Assembly (NCBI GenBank): GCA_017430535.1
Contig: JAFRMR010000023.1
Location: 1 to 64,000 of the forward strand
Direction: 5' to 3'
Length of the DNA stretch: 64,000 bases
Source: Clostridia bacterium
GTDB lineage: Bacteria > Bacillota > Clostridia > Oscillospirales > Acutalibacteraceae
The notes under the pieces were generated by a model, which saw only the letters and a program-made list of their open reading frames with translations, was not told where the DNA came from and did no database searches. The translations under genes were made by a program, and so were the position numbers. Numbering within the stretch: position 1 is the stretch's first letter; every line of letters begins with the position of its first letter. Shown piece after piece: positions 17,485-26,726 of this stretch.

Positions 17485-17949
17485 ATGAGATGTCCTTTTT
17501 GCTCCTGTGAAGACAGCAAGGTAATTGACTCAAGGCCCACCGATGAAGGTGAAAGAATAAGACGCCGCAGAGAGTGCACATCCTGCCAGAAGCGTTTCAC
17601 AACTTATGAAGTGATTGAGTCTGTGCCCGTAATAGTTGTTAAGAAAGACCACTCAAGGGAAGTGTTCGACCGCAACAAGCTCCTGAGAGGTATGCTCAGA
17701 GCATGTGAAAAAAGGCCTGTTTCTCTTGAGCAGCTTGAGCGCGCTGTTGACAGCATTGAAACCCAGCTGCAGAATAATCTTGAAAGAGAAATCACTTCAG
17801 ACAGCATCGGCGAGCTTGCCATGGAAAGCCTGAGAAATCTTGACGAGGTTGCTTATGTAAGATTTGCTTCGGTTTACAGGCAGTTCAAGGACATTAACAC
17901 CTTTATGGAAGAGCTTGCAAAAATACTCAGCGACTCCGAAAAGAACTGA
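17485..17949 (+). CDS. nrdR: Transcriptional repressor NrdR
   Basis: A 154-residue repressor of ribonucleotide reductase genes. The N-terminal zinc ribbon [17 protein letters not shown]...CTSCQKRF supplies four Cys and the DNA-contacting basic stretch ERIRRRREC; residues about 49-139 form the ATP-cone that senses ATP/dATP. NrdR binds paired 16-bp palindromes; candidate boxes lie upstream of nrdD (53650-53706) and nrdG (54462-54477) in this window. It is in the dap operon, not beside its targets. Confidence 0.97.
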   Translation: MRCPFCSCEDSKVIDSRPTDEGERIRRRRECTSCQKRFTTYEVIESVPVIVVKKDHSREVFDRNKLLRGMLRACEKRPVSLEQLERAVDSIETQLQNNLEREITSDSIGELAMESLRNLDEVAYVRFASVYRQFKDINTFMEELAKILSDSEKN

Positions 17950-17950
17950 T

Positions 17951-18805
17951 ATGAAAAGAATAACGGCACTTATGCTGGCTGTATTCCTTCTGCTTTTGTG
18001 CTCCTGCTCAAAAAAGCAGAAGGATATTACTGTTACTGCCAATATGCTCAGGTTTTCAAGCGAAGATGACACCTTCCAGGGAGTCAGGGCAAGATACTTT
18101 GATGTGGTCAATGTTTTCAAAACCGAGGTTACGGTGCTGGAAGACTGCTACAACGATGATCTGAAACACAAGAACGGAGAAAGCTATTTTCTTGATGAGG
18201 ACTATATTCTTATGTCCTTCTCCCCTTTTAACTGCCCTTCCTTCAGCCTGACACAGGATTTTGCCGAAAGCCTGACACAGAAAAATGCAGAGCAGTTTTT
18301 TGAATCCCGTGCCGAAGGCAAAAAAATATTTTTTGACAGCACAGATGATTCATTCAACCTGAAATTCATTACGGAAACGGTGACAAACTCATGGAATGTT
18401 ACCTATGACGCCGGAAACAATAAATTCAGATATATCTGCGCCGACGAATCTCCCGAAGGCGACACGGTGAAAGAGTATATTGAGTTTTCACAAGTCAGTG
18501 ATAACAGCTATATTGTGCAGAGCTTAACCGAAAGACTGTATATAGAATTTGATGCTGACGGGCATATCGTAACTTTCCGCTACTCCTCTTTAGCTCCGGA
18601 AAGAACAAATTCTCCGGATTCGGAAATCAACACTTCCGCCCTTTCCGTATCGCCCAAAAGCTGGGTTTCCGGCGGAAACAAGAACAAATACTCAAGCATA
18701 ATTGATTTTACCGACGGTGTTCTTACACACACGGATAACAGTAACGGAAAAGCTAAAAAAGTTACAATCAAAGAAGAGGATTTTGCCGTAGCGTTTTACG
18801 GCTGA
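17951..18805 (+). CDS. Lipoprotein of unknown function
   Basis: A 284-residue protein beginning MKRITALMLAVFLLLLCSCS, a signal peptide with a lipobox at LLCSC, so it should be lipid-anchored outside the membrane. The mature domain is beta-rich with no motif I recognise; acidic and aromatic residues alternate, for example VKEYIEFSQVSDNSYIVQS. I choose ATG 17951, directly after the nrdR stop; the open frame extends upstream into nrdR but that part is only a shadow. It closes the asd-dap-nrdR operon. Confidence 0.75.
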   Translation: MKRITALMLAVFLLLLCSCSKKQKDITVTANMLRFSSEDDTFQGVRARYFDVVNVFKTEVTVLEDCYNDDLKHKNGESYFLDEDYILMSFSPFNCPSFSLTQDFAESLTQKNAEQFFESRAEGKKIFFDSTDDSFNLKFITETVTNSWNVTYDAGNNKFRYICADESPEGDTVKEYIEFSQVSDNSYIVQSLTERLYIEFDADGHIVTFRYSSLAPERTNSPDSEINTSALSVSPKSWVSGGNKNKYSSIIDFTDGVLTHTDNSNGKAKKVTIKEEDFAVAFYG

Positions 18806-18817
18806 AACACATAAAAA

Positions 18818-18850
18818 GAACTCACAGAATCTTTGCTCTGTGAGTTCCTT
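18818..18850. terminator. Terminator between convergent operons
   Basis: GAACTCACAGA and TCTGTGAGTTC form an 11-bp perfect stem. On the minus strand it is followed by TTTTTATG, on the plus strand by CTTTGAATTT, so it works better for the minus-strand operon. Confidence 0.75.
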
Positions 18851-18872
18851 TGAATTTATACAATGATTTATA

Positions 18873-19520
18873 TCAGATAATGCCAAGCGGAATAAGCACG
18901 GCAAGCAGAACCGCAACCGTACCCCAGAGACAGATAAGAAACTTCTTCTGGGTTTTACGGGGCTTATCATAGATAAGATTTGCCGCTAGGAAGAAGGGAA
19001 TATATGTGGTGATGAATACGGGCAGAGCCCCCCACCATTTATAAACCCAGATAAATGCGGGCGTAGAAGCAAGGAATATTTCAAAAATTGAGAAAAACAG
19101 TGCGTTGCCTATGGCGAACACTATGCGGTTGTTTATGCCGAGGATTTTCTTATTCTTATCCTCGGGAAGAAGCTCAACGCTCATAAAACCGGCTACGGAA
19201 AACATCATTGAAAGCTCCCAGGATACGCCTACAAGCAAAATAAAGCTGGTGCTTTCAGGCGAAACATGCCACAGAGCATAGCCTGTAAAATGGCAGATTA
19301 CGGCATTTGCTATTTCATAAATCCAGTGAACACCGTAAAGAGCCAGCGCTGCTGCCATACCGTTGTAATTTTTCTTTTTGTACTGCGGAATCCATATGCC
19401 CACAATTACAACAGCAAGCAAGGCAATAAATGTCCAGTTGAAATTTGCAGTGCTTCTGACCGCCGCTTTTGCAGCCTCCGCCGCCGCCATTGCAGCAGCT
19501 GAACCGTCGCCGAACAACAT
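18873..19520 (-). CDS. Multi-pass membrane protein of unknown function
   Basis: A 215-residue protein with an Ala-rich N-terminus (about residues 5-22) followed by about six hydrophobic helices and a Lys-rich short loop before the last one (YDKPRKTQKKF). No family recognised. Its GGAGAG ribosome site is good and codon use matches its neighbours. It is the last gene behind the split transporter (19585-21907), 64 nt after it, on the same strand; that constant proximity suggests it works with the transporter, but this is inference. Confidence 0.6.
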   Translation of the reverse strand: MLFGDGSAAAMAAAEAAKAAVRSTANFNWTFIALLAVVIVGIWIPQYKKKNYNGMAAALALYGVHWIYEIANAVICHFTGYALWHVSPESTSFILLVGVSWELSMMFSVAGFMSVELLPEDKNKKILGINNRIVFAIGNALFFSIFEIFLASTPAFIWVYKWWGALPVFITTYIPFFLAANLIYDKPRKTQKKFLICLWGTVAVLLAVLIPLGII

Positions 19521-19584
19521 AATTATTCTCTCCTTATTCTCTTATTTTTACGGATATCTCTGCTCAGAGATACCCGAGTGTTGA

Positions 19585-20538
19585 TTATCTTTTCTTTTTA
19601 AGCTTTTTTTCTGCCTCGTAGCGTTCCTTCTCAAGCTTTCGCTCAGCTGCAAGCCGCTCCTGCTCTGCCCTTTCGGCATCAAGGCGGGCTTTACGCTGCG
19701 TAACAGTGCTGTCATAACCGGAAATCAGTGAATCGAGGTCTTTATATCCTTCATAAAGGTCAAGAGTACGCACTGCAGCAAGATAGGGTGAAGCATAAGC
19801 AGTATACATATTCTGCTCTGTATTTGCCTGCTTCATTGCCCTGCGCCTTATTTTTGCCTCTTCCCTCGTGCTGTCAGGCATATCAAAGGCACGCTGGGCT
19901 TTATCGGGATCATAATCAACGCCCCGGGGATAATACTCCCTTGCCAGCTTTTCGGAACGCTCAAGCTGCTTTGCATTTTTAATCTCCTGTTTTCTCCAGG
20001 TGCGTTCTTCCTTTACATCGGATTCAGGCAGGGCCCTTGCCAGATCATTTATTTCTTTATGCTTTTCAAAAAAGTGTTCTTCCCCGCCGTCGACTATCAT
20101 TTTGCAGAGCTCATACTGCTTTTTGCCGAAATCCGTATCAAACCGGTTAAGCTCGCGCATTACGAAATCTGCAATTTCAATTTCTTCATTATATGCTTTG
20201 GCATCTTCAATCTTCTGCCTGGCTTCTTTTATTGCTTCAAACCGCGCAGCCTTTTCTTCCGGTGTGCCGGAGGGCAATTCCCTGGCCTTTGTGATAATAC
20301 TGTGGTGAGGCACCTGCATTTTTTCAAGGCCGTAATATTTGCGGGCTTTGATAATGGCTTCGCAGCCCTCTATGTAAGATGCTTCATCGCGGTCCGGATT
20401 GTTTCTGTCCTCAACTATTGTGCGGATTCTGATAACCCTTATCATGGACTTCTGGCCGGTTTCGGAAATATCATAGGCGAACCAGGGCAGAACATCAACG
20501 GCAGCGCCGAAAATTGATATTTTAAGCAGAGTATCCAT
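19585..20538 (-). CDS. Probable C-terminal part of a split GPH transporter: last membrane helix plus charged cytosolic tail
   Basis: A 317-residue frame whose ATG overlaps the transporter gene by 17 nt in a different frame. Residues 1-22 (MDTLLKISIFGAAVDVLPWF...) form one hydrophobic helix followed by a basic turn, just as the last helix of the second GPH transporter at 54582-55943 is followed by charged residues. The rest is almost entirely charged and helical, with two similar blocks around ARELPSGTPEEKAARFEAIKEA and ARALPESDVKEE, ending in a coiled-coil of Arg/Glu/Lys repeats (ERLAAERKLEKERYEAEKKL). It may be a separate coupled protein, the product of programmed frameshifting, or the result of a one-base indel. 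Confidence 0.6.
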   Translation of the reverse strand: MDTLLKISIFGAAVDVLPWFAYDISETGQKSMIRVIRIRTIVEDRNNPDRDEASYIEGCEAIIKARKYYGLEKMQVPHHSIITKARELPSGTPEEKAARFEAIKEARQKIEDAKAYNEEIEIADFVMRELNRFDTDFGKKQYELCKMIVDGGEEHFFEKHKEINDLARALPESDVKEERTWRKQEIKNAKQLERSEKLAREYYPRGVDYDPDKAQRAFDMPDSTREEAKIRRRAMKQANTEQNMYTAYASPYLAAVRTLDLYEGYKDLDSLISGYDSTVTQRKARLDAERAEQERLAAERKLEKERYEAEKKLKKKR

Positions 20539-21907
20539 AAGGCTCCGGATTCTTTGTCTGCTGTGACAGGGGCTTGGTTTCATCGTAGTCTTTATAAACA
20601 TCAAGAACGGAATAATCATTGCCGTCAAACCCTTTTTTACGGTAAACCCAGGGTATGAACAAACCTGTAACAGCGCCGATTGCTCCCCCTGCATAAGACT
20701 GGATTAATCCGAAAGCGCCGTCAATGCGCTCACCTATCAGATACTGCTGATTATCACGCATATCCGATTCTATGGCAGAATCTATAACATTATAAGTATC
20801 AATGAATCTGTCAATGGTGTAAACTATGAAAAAGCCGATTGCCGCATAGGCTTTTTTATAGAAAAGGAAGTAGGAAGCAATAAGGAAAATCTGAAATATA
20901 TTTTTGAATATTTTTATATTGCGCTTGCCGAATTTTTTGATAAACCAGGGTGAAAGAAGCATGCCCCAGAAATTGGCGTTATAGGAAACGGTATTTAGCA
21001 CGCCGTAGGTTGTGCTCTTCATAATATGGGCGCGGTAAACCATCCAGTCCCATATATTTCCCTTGGCGCCTTCAAGAAAGTCATTCCAGCCGTCGGCGCA
21101 TTTAATCCAGAAAATCTTGTTGCCGGCAACGGCTCTCATGGAATTGGAAAAACTCATCTTTGTAATTCTGCTCTTGGGCAGAACAAGCCGCTCTTTTGTG
21201 CCGAAATAGGCAACAAGAACAATGGGCATAAGCAAAGCAACGGGCGTATAGGTGCCCCTGAAATAGCGCATATTGTATTTATCGCCGTTTTTGCACAGCA
21301 CATCAACCATAAGCGGGAAATAGATGTTGCCTATGGTGTAGCCCATGGAATAGATAATGCTGGTAATGGCCATTATTTTAGTGCGTTCCTGGGTGTTGGG
21401 AGTCATTACATGCACAAGGTTTGTAACACCTGTATTTACCCAGCCCTGCACATAGCCCTGAACCTGCCCCACAATAAACAGCATGGCAATCATAATATAT
21501 ATACCGAAGGGGCCTGAATCCCTGACCCTTTCGTAAGGAAGCCACAGAGAAACAAGGGTAAGCACCATAGAGGGCAGAGCCAGTTTTATATAAACCCTGT
21601 ATTTGCCGTCGGAAGAGCGCAGATTATCGATTATCCACGCATTAAGAGGAGTAAGGAGATATCCTATACCTGTGCAGACATAGCTCATCACAAGCAACTG
21701 GGTGTTGTTCATTTTTAAGGTCATACCCGTAAACTGGTTGCCTACGCCGAAGCCTATGGTCCAGGAAATGGACAGAAGCAGTGCCATCCAGCCGATTGAG
21801 AGCATAACAACCTCTCTGTAAGGCACATACTCGCCGGGCCTTGGCTGGCGCCAGTACATTTTTAAATCAACAACGCCGTCTTTTATTCTGCCGATAAGCT
21901 CTCCCAA
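20522..21907 (-). CDS. GPH/MFS-type sugar or sodium-coupled transporter, lacking its last helix
   Basis: A 461-residue transporter starting with TTG at 21907, eight bases after AAAGGGG. About eleven membrane helices are visible. The signature LIGERIDGAFGLIQSYAGGAIG near residue 405 matches the GERREG-type motif before helix 11 of glycoside-pentoside-hexuronide (GPH) symporters. After helix 11 the frame ends in a soluble tail (YDETKPLSQQTKNPEPYG), while a twelfth helix appears at the start of the overlapping downstream frame. Substrate cannot be told; no glycosidase is adjacent. Its promoter is at 21947-21975. Confidence 0.75.
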   Translation of the reverse strand: MGELIGRIKDGVVDLKMYWRQPRPGEYVPYREVVMLSIGWMALLLSISWTIGFGVGNQFTGMTLKMNNTQLLVMSYVCTGIGYLLTPLNAWIIDNLRSSDGKYRVYIKLALPSMVLTLVSLWLPYERVRDSGPFGIYIMIAMLFIVGQVQGYVQGWVNTGVTNLVHVMTPNTQERTKIMAITSIIYSMGYTIGNIYFPLMVDVLCKNGDKYNMRYFRGTYTPVALLMPIVLVAYFGTKERLVLPKSRITKMSFSNSMRAVAGNKIFWIKCADGWNDFLEGAKGNIWDWMVYRAHIMKSTTYGVLNTVSYNANFWGMLLSPWFIKKFGKRNIKIFKNIFQIFLIASYFLFYKKAYAAIGFFIVYTIDRFIDTYNVIDSAIESDMRDNQQYLIGERIDGAFGLIQSYAGGAIGAVTGLFIPWVYRKKGFDGNDYSVLDVYKDYDETKPLSQQTKNPEPYGYSA

Positions 21908-21946
21908 AAAAGCACCCCTTTAAAATGGTGATTTGTCTTTATTATC

Positions 21947-21975
21947 ATTATCTGCTATTTCTTATTTGTTGTCAA
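21947..21975 (-). promoter_or_regulatory. Promoter of the split-transporter operon
   Basis: Minus strand TTGACA (21975-21970), 17-nt spacer, GATAAT (21952-21947). The rest of the gap between this and the terminator at 22198 holds only a gene-like plus-strand open frame (see findings). Confidence 0.7.
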
Positions 21976-22197
21976 GAAAAAACGCCCTGAATAGGCAGGA
22001 GTTTGTGGATACAAGGAATCTGCGGAATACAAATCAAAAAAGCTTTGTGGGCGAAATGTATTTAAGTTTAAGCAACATGTTTTTCGGTATAACAGCGCTG
22101 TCCTTCGCAATTATGACCACATCGGCACTTCTCAATAAAACACCGGTACTCAAAAAGTGGGTTGTATTATCCGCCGAGCCTCATACTCATGCCAATG

Positions 22198-22226
22198 AAA
22201 AAAAGCAGACATCAGCCTGCTTTTTC
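22198..22226. terminator. Terminator at the end of the acyltransferase gene
   Basis: AAAAAGCAG and CTGCTTTTT form a stem with an 8-nt loop; the flanking A and T runs let it act in both directions. The acyltransferase stop (22212) is inside the hairpin. Confidence 0.75.
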
Positions 22227-23342
22227 GTTATCGGTAATTATTTTTCTTTTTACAAACCCTGTAATCTTATTGCTTACAAAAATCGTAAGCCTGTCAGCTC
22301 TGATAAGCTTATAAAGGAAAGCCAAAAGTTTGCCTATTAACGTGCAGCCAATATAAATTGCTCCTACACTCACAATGTAATTTAACAATAAATCAAGCAT
22401 GCTATTACAAGCGGTAGGCTTTACGATATTCTTCCAGTAATAAGTCCTTATGCTTGGAGCCTCGTGAATAATATAAACATAAACAGCGGCAGACGAAAAG
22501 AAAGTGATGAGCTTATTTATCTTTTCCCCTTTTATGCTTATATTTTTGAAAGCAAGGAACAGGAACAGGGAAGCGAGAAATATAAAAAACATGTTATATC
22601 TCATAAAAAAAGTTTCGCCCAGATCTTTTTTATAAAAATGAAGAGAAACAGCTTTTACAGCGAACCTTAGAGCAAATGCCGCTGTGCAGCACAAAAAATA
22701 CAGCAAGCCGTAAACTGTGGGCTTTCTTTTAAAGCAATCATATTTTCGTATATAAGATGCAAGGAAAAACAGGGTTATAAACCAAACAATATGGTAGCCC
22801 TTGCTAATTCTGAGCCATTCAGCTTTGAAGAATACGGTAGGAAGAACCGATGTGATAAAAAGAAGAGTAAATACAACAATTTTATGCTGATATTGATTTA
22901 TTGAATCCGTAATGTAAACAAGAAAAGGAGCTATTGCAAGAAAAACAAAATAGGTTGTAATAAACCAATATGAGTTTGTAGTGATCGGAAGAAAGGATGC
23001 AAGAAACGAATCCCATGTAAATCCTTTTATAACACCGGCTTTTCCGGCAATAAGATAAATACAAACGGAAATAAACAAGGTCTGTATCCACAAATCAAGC
23101 ATCTTATTAAGCTTAAAAGTCTTGCTTTTTGTAAAATATCCGCTTATAAATACATAAGAATTTACTGAAATCAGACAGAGCGCTTCAAGCGCCCAGGCAA
23201 AATAATAAACCACACTGCCTTCGTTGGCGGAAAGCAGCCCTCCTTTTTTCAGGTAATGAAGAGTAACAATCATTACCATTGAAATTATTCTGAGCAGTTC
23301 AAAATTGCCCTGCCTTTTAGTTTTGGTTTCCGACGTTTTCAT
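22212..23342 (-). CDS. Acyltransferase family 3 membrane protein
   Basis: A 376-residue integral membrane acyltransferase of the OafA/NolL/WecH type, with about ten helices. The N-terminal motif RQGNFELLRIISMVMIVTLHY carries the conserved Arg and catalytic His of the family. Such enzymes O-acetylate or otherwise acylate surface polysaccharides or glycolipids. It overlaps gtrA by about 26 nt, and with yfhO forms a three-gene envelope module. I place the start at the fifth Met-codon region (GGAGAAG upstream); two neighbouring ATGs are possible. Confidence 0.85.
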   Translation of the reverse strand: MKTSETKTKRQGNFELLRIISMVMIVTLHYLKKGGLLSANEGSVVYYFAWALEALCLISVNSYVFISGYFTKSKTFKLNKMLDLWIQTLFISVCIYLIAGKAGVIKGFTWDSFLASFLPITTNSYWFITTYFVFLAIAPFLVYITDSINQYQHKIVVFTLLFITSVLPTVFFKAEWLRISKGYHIVWFITLFFLASYIRKYDCFKRKPTVYGLLYFLCCTAAFALRFAVKAVSLHFYKKDLGETFFMRYNMFFIFLASLFLFLAFKNISIKGEKINKLITFFSSAAVYVYIIHEAPSIRTYYWKNIVKPTACNSMLDLLLNYIVSVGAIYIGCTLIGKLLAFLYKLIRADRLTIFVSNKITGFVKRKIITDNEKAG

Positions 23343-23832
23343 CATCTTCTCCATTGGAATTTTGATTTAAAGGTTCTACCGTGGTTTCTTTTTTATTTTT
23401 GAAAACGAGAAGCTTGCTGAAAATATAGTTAAGTATTACAACAACCACGCTGATGATTATTTTGGCCGGTAAGCCGTCAATTCCGAAAAGTTTCTGATCA
23501 AGACCGATTTTAACAAGCAGAGGTACACCAACATTTTCAATAACTCCGGTAACAAGCCTGGAGGCAACAAATTTCCACAGTTCCCTCACTACAAGAGACG
23601 GCTCCCAGCTCTTGCTGCCGAATACCCACATCTTGTTTGTAACAAAAGCAAAAAGCACAGCGCAAATCCAGGAAAGTGTGTTAGATACAGCTACTCTGTA
23701 ATCGCTCTCCGGCAGCAGATAAACAAACAGGCTGTAACTCCCCCAGCTTACAAAGGTGGTCATGCCACCCCAGAAAAGATAAGAAATAATCTCTTTATAC
23801 TTGATAAACAGATTTTTTATTTTTTCAAACAT
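23317..23832 (-). CDS. GtrA family membrane protein
   Basis: A 171-residue four-helix protein of the GtrA/DPMS family: YLFWGGMTTFVSWGSYSLF, the conserved NTLSWICAVLFAFVTNKMWVF (helix 2, split here) and a last helix ISVVVVILNYIFSKLLVF. GtrA proteins are thought to flip or bind polyprenyl-phosphate-linked sugars for glycan decoration. The start MFEKIK is taken because the longer frame would extend into yfhO. It overlaps yfhO by 8 nt and the acyltransferase by about 26 nt. No glycosyltransferase of the GtrB type is adjacent. Confidence 0.88.
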   Translation of the reverse strand: MFEKIKNLFIKYKEIISYLFWGGMTTFVSWGSYSLFVYLLPESDYRVAVSNTLSWICAVLFAFVTNKMWVFGSKSWEPSLVVRELWKFVASRLVTGVIENVGVPLLVKIGLDQKLFGIDGLPAKIIISVVVVILNYIFSKLLVFKNKKETTVEPLNQNSNGEDDENVGNQN

Positions 23833-26692
23833 CGGTTTTCCTTCTTTTTTGATTTTTTCGCTTTCTGTAATCAATAATCACCGTCAAAGCAAAAGCGGTA
23901 ATACTTAACAAAGAAACAAGCATGCCTTCTCTGAGAAGAGGAGTTTTATATCTGAGTACTATATTATGCTCACCCGGATCAAGGAATAGCGCCATATTTC
24001 TTATGTTAGCCTGATAAAGCTCTGCCTCTTCGCCGTCAACCCATGCCTTCCAACCTTCGGTATAGGGAATTGACAGACAAAGAATTTTATTCTCATCAAG
24101 AACGATCTTTCCGCTGACAGTGTTATCACTTATTTTAACATCTTTAAGGGTATCATCTTTAAGTGCGGAAATCTGCGCCTCATAATTATCCATAGGCTGT
24201 GCAAGAACACTTATCGAATCCAAAGTATATATTCCCTTCTTCGGGAATGTAATTATCACATATTCAATGGGTTCAGTTTTATAGCCCATATTTACAAGAT
24301 AATCGTGATTCCCACCGTAATGGATATAATCCTCGGTATAATAATAGAATTCTTTTTCTGTTCCGGAAGAATCTTTAACTTTAAAATTTATTTTTGTCGG
24401 TTCACTCCAGAACACTTTATCTTTAACTAACTTGTATTTGCCTTGCTTTATTAAATCTTTATCTGATAGGTTTTTAAGTTTAAAACAAATATCATAGTCA
24501 GTCAATCCCCGATAATGTAGGTTGCTAAGCGCAACATAAGATTCACAGTTACTCAATTCTTCAAAGGATAAAGTGATACTGGCATTATTTTCAGTTACAA
24601 TATACTGCCCATCTTTTTGTTTAACACCTTTTCCACAAACAATATCACAGTTAACACTTTTGGATGAAAGATTTATATCATCCGGATCTGCATTTTCCCC
24701 TGGAATATATATTGCCTGAAGCATTGCTTCCTGCTTCTCAACAGAGGACATTTTACTCCACTTTTCATCTCCAATCGTTTTACTGTAACAATAACCAATA
24801 GGAAGACAATTATTATTTCTGTATAAAGTAAACTTTTGTGATTCAGAATTCTGAATTAAATCAAAACCATATGGTACAACACCGGCTTTTATATCTTTAT
24901 ATATTGCATAGTAACGAACTGATTCTAGAGAAAGCAAGGCTGCTCTGTCATCATACCCCTCTCTCTTTTGTGTCAAGGTTTCTTTTTCCGTTATATGCAG
25001 GTCATTGTAAAAATCCGCAACTCCCGGATTTGCATTACTCCAGTAATAATTAGTATTGGATACTCCATAAATGCTACCGGCATTATGCTCAATTCCCCTG
25101 CCGGAATACCTGTAAAAATCTGATGTTTCTTTTTTTGCTATTTCGGATATTATATTTGCATCATTGTTTATCAATGCAGAATTTATAGTCTTTCTATTTA
25201 TCGTTTTATCAATATAATGACTTTCTGAATCCGGATGATAGAAAAACATACTTATGCATACAATACTAAAAACGGTCAGTACACATAAAGCTGATTGCAA
25301 ATAAAAACCTTTGCGAATTCTTTGTTTGTTTTCAATCTCATTACGAAGAAGCAAAACAAGAACCATGGCCAAATTAATTGATATTCCTGCAAATACAGAA
25401 ATCATTCTTGATGGCTTTAGAATCATACACAGAGAAAAACAAACCAAAAGAAACGACAGTAAAAAAGCTCCTTCTTTCTTTTTGAGTTCCAATAATTCAG
25501 GCCACATTTTTACCAATATATAGGAACACAAAAGTGCCAGAACCCAACACCATCTGTTATTCATATATGAAAAGCCGTTAAAAATCTGCCCGAAAGCAGG
25601 AATAACCATAAAAACAAAGCTTATAATCAAAAATATTTTTAAAATAAGCAAAGAAATGCATTTTTTGCAGTTTTTTTTGATAAAAAGAGCATTTGCGAGT
25701 ATAACGGGAGCTGAAAAGCCCAAATACAGCCAATGGCGGGTTTTTTCCGAAAACAAAATGGCAGGAATAGAAGCGTAATATTCAAAAGAATAAATCAATC
25801 GTATTGGATTATTGATTCCAAACCTTGAATCTGTCAAGAAAGTATAACAAATCGGAAGCAGTATGACTGAAGCCATTAGCACTGCAACAAAAGCAAATAA
25901 ACCTATGCGAATAATCAGCAGGAATTCTCCTCTGAAGTCCTTGCCGTAAAGAACAATCAGCCTAACAACAGTATAAACAATCGTTAGCAGAACCATCATA
26001 TAGAAAAAATAAAAATTACTGATTGCTGCAAGAAAAACCGCAATAATAAACACATATGGTTTTTCTTTATTGATAATTTTTTCTATTCCAAGAACAATTA
26101 ATGGGAAATACAACAACGGATTCAAAAAGAACGGATGCCTGTTAGCATTTAAAATATTCCAGAAACAAAATACATAGGATATGGTACCTACCATAACCGC
26201 TATTCTGCCTGCATTATCATTTAGATAAAAACAGAGATGCGAAAATGCAATACCTGTGAAATAAAGGCGAAGCATAATTGCAAACCCGTAGTAAAGCCAC
26301 ATATATTTTGTGGGAAAAAGAAGCGAAGGAACAGCAAAAGGATCACCAATCACATAATAGTGCAGAGTCTGTAAAATATCATTACCTTCACCAAGAGAAA
26401 AGTCCCACTGAGGTATAACAAAGCGGTGTTCAAGAAATAATGACGAAAGAAAACGCCTGCCATGCTCCGCATAATAAACAAGGGCTTTGTAGTGCTGCGC
26501 CCATCCGTCCATAGTCCAGATAAAGGATCTGTCCAAGGCAAAATTCCAGAAAAAAACCAGGAAAAATAAAAGCAAAAACACAAATGTATAAACAATATAA
26601 AATTGTTTCTTCTTGTTACTGCTCTTATATAGAATACAAGATAATGAATCAATCGCACCGGAAATTGATTTTTTTTCGTCTAAACGTTTCAT
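23825..26692 (-). CDS. YfhO family membrane protein (putative GT-C-like glycosyltransferase)
   Basis: A 955-residue protein with about twelve to fourteen N-terminal helices (to about residue 490), then a large extracellular domain, and a final helix near the C-terminus (LLSLLSITAFALTVI). The first loop after helix 1 holds the acidic WTMDGWAQHYKALVYY, and the C-terminal ECLCLSIPYTEGWKAWVDG-like segment (ILCLSIPYTEGWKAWVDGE) is a hallmark of YfhO. In Bacillus and Listeria, YfhO proteins glycosylate lipoteichoic acid with help of GtrA-like partners. The gene is visibly AT-richer than its neighbours. The start is set after its consensus promoter. Confidence 0.85.
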   Translation of the reverse strand: MKRLDEKKSISGAIDSLSCILYKSSNKKKQFYIVYTFVFLLLFFLVFFWNFALDRSFIWTMDGWAQHYKALVYYAEHGRRFLSSLFLEHRFVIPQWDFSLGEGNDILQTLHYYVIGDPFAVPSLLFPTKYMWLYYGFAIMLRLYFTGIAFSHLCFYLNDNAGRIAVMVGTISYVFCFWNILNANRHPFFLNPLLYFPLIVLGIEKIINKEKPYVFIIAVFLAAISNFYFFYMMVLLTIVYTVVRLIVLYGKDFRGEFLLIIRIGLFAFVAVLMASVILLPICYTFLTDSRFGINNPIRLIYSFEYYASIPAILFSEKTRHWLYLGFSAPVILANALFIKKNCKKCISLLILKIFLIISFVFMVIPAFGQIFNGFSYMNNRWCWVLALLCSYILVKMWPELLELKKKEGAFLLSFLLVCFSLCMILKPSRMISVFAGISINLAMVLVLLLRNEIENKQRIRKGFYLQSALCVLTVFSIVCISMFFYHPDSESHYIDKTINRKTINSALINNDANIISEIAKKETSDFYRYSGRGIEHNAGSIYGVSNTNYYWSNANPGVADFYNDLHITEKETLTQKREGYDDRAALLSLESVRYYAIYKDIKAGVVPYGFDLIQNSESQKFTLYRNNNCLPIGYCYSKTIGDEKWSKMSSVEKQEAMLQAIYIPGENADPDDINLSSKSVNCDIVCGKGVKQKDGQYIVTENNASITLSFEELSNCESYVALSNLHYRGLTDYDICFKLKNLSDKDLIKQGKYKLVKDKVFWSEPTKINFKVKDSSGTEKEFYYYTEDYIHYGGNHDYLVNMGYKTEPIEYVIITFPKKGIYTLDSISVLAQPMDNYEAQISALKDDTLKDVKISDNTVSGKIVLDENKILCLSIPYTEGWKAWVDGEEAELYQANIRNMALFLDPGEHNIVLRYKTPLLREGMLVSLLSITAFALTVIIDYRKRKNQKRRKTDV

Positions 26693-26726
26693 TATTTCTG
26701 TTCCCTTAATATTATATATAAAAATA

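Noticed and set aside
20539..20694. N-terminal extension of the tail protein upstream of 20538
   Set aside because: It lies wholly inside the transporter gene in another frame and its residues are not protein-like.
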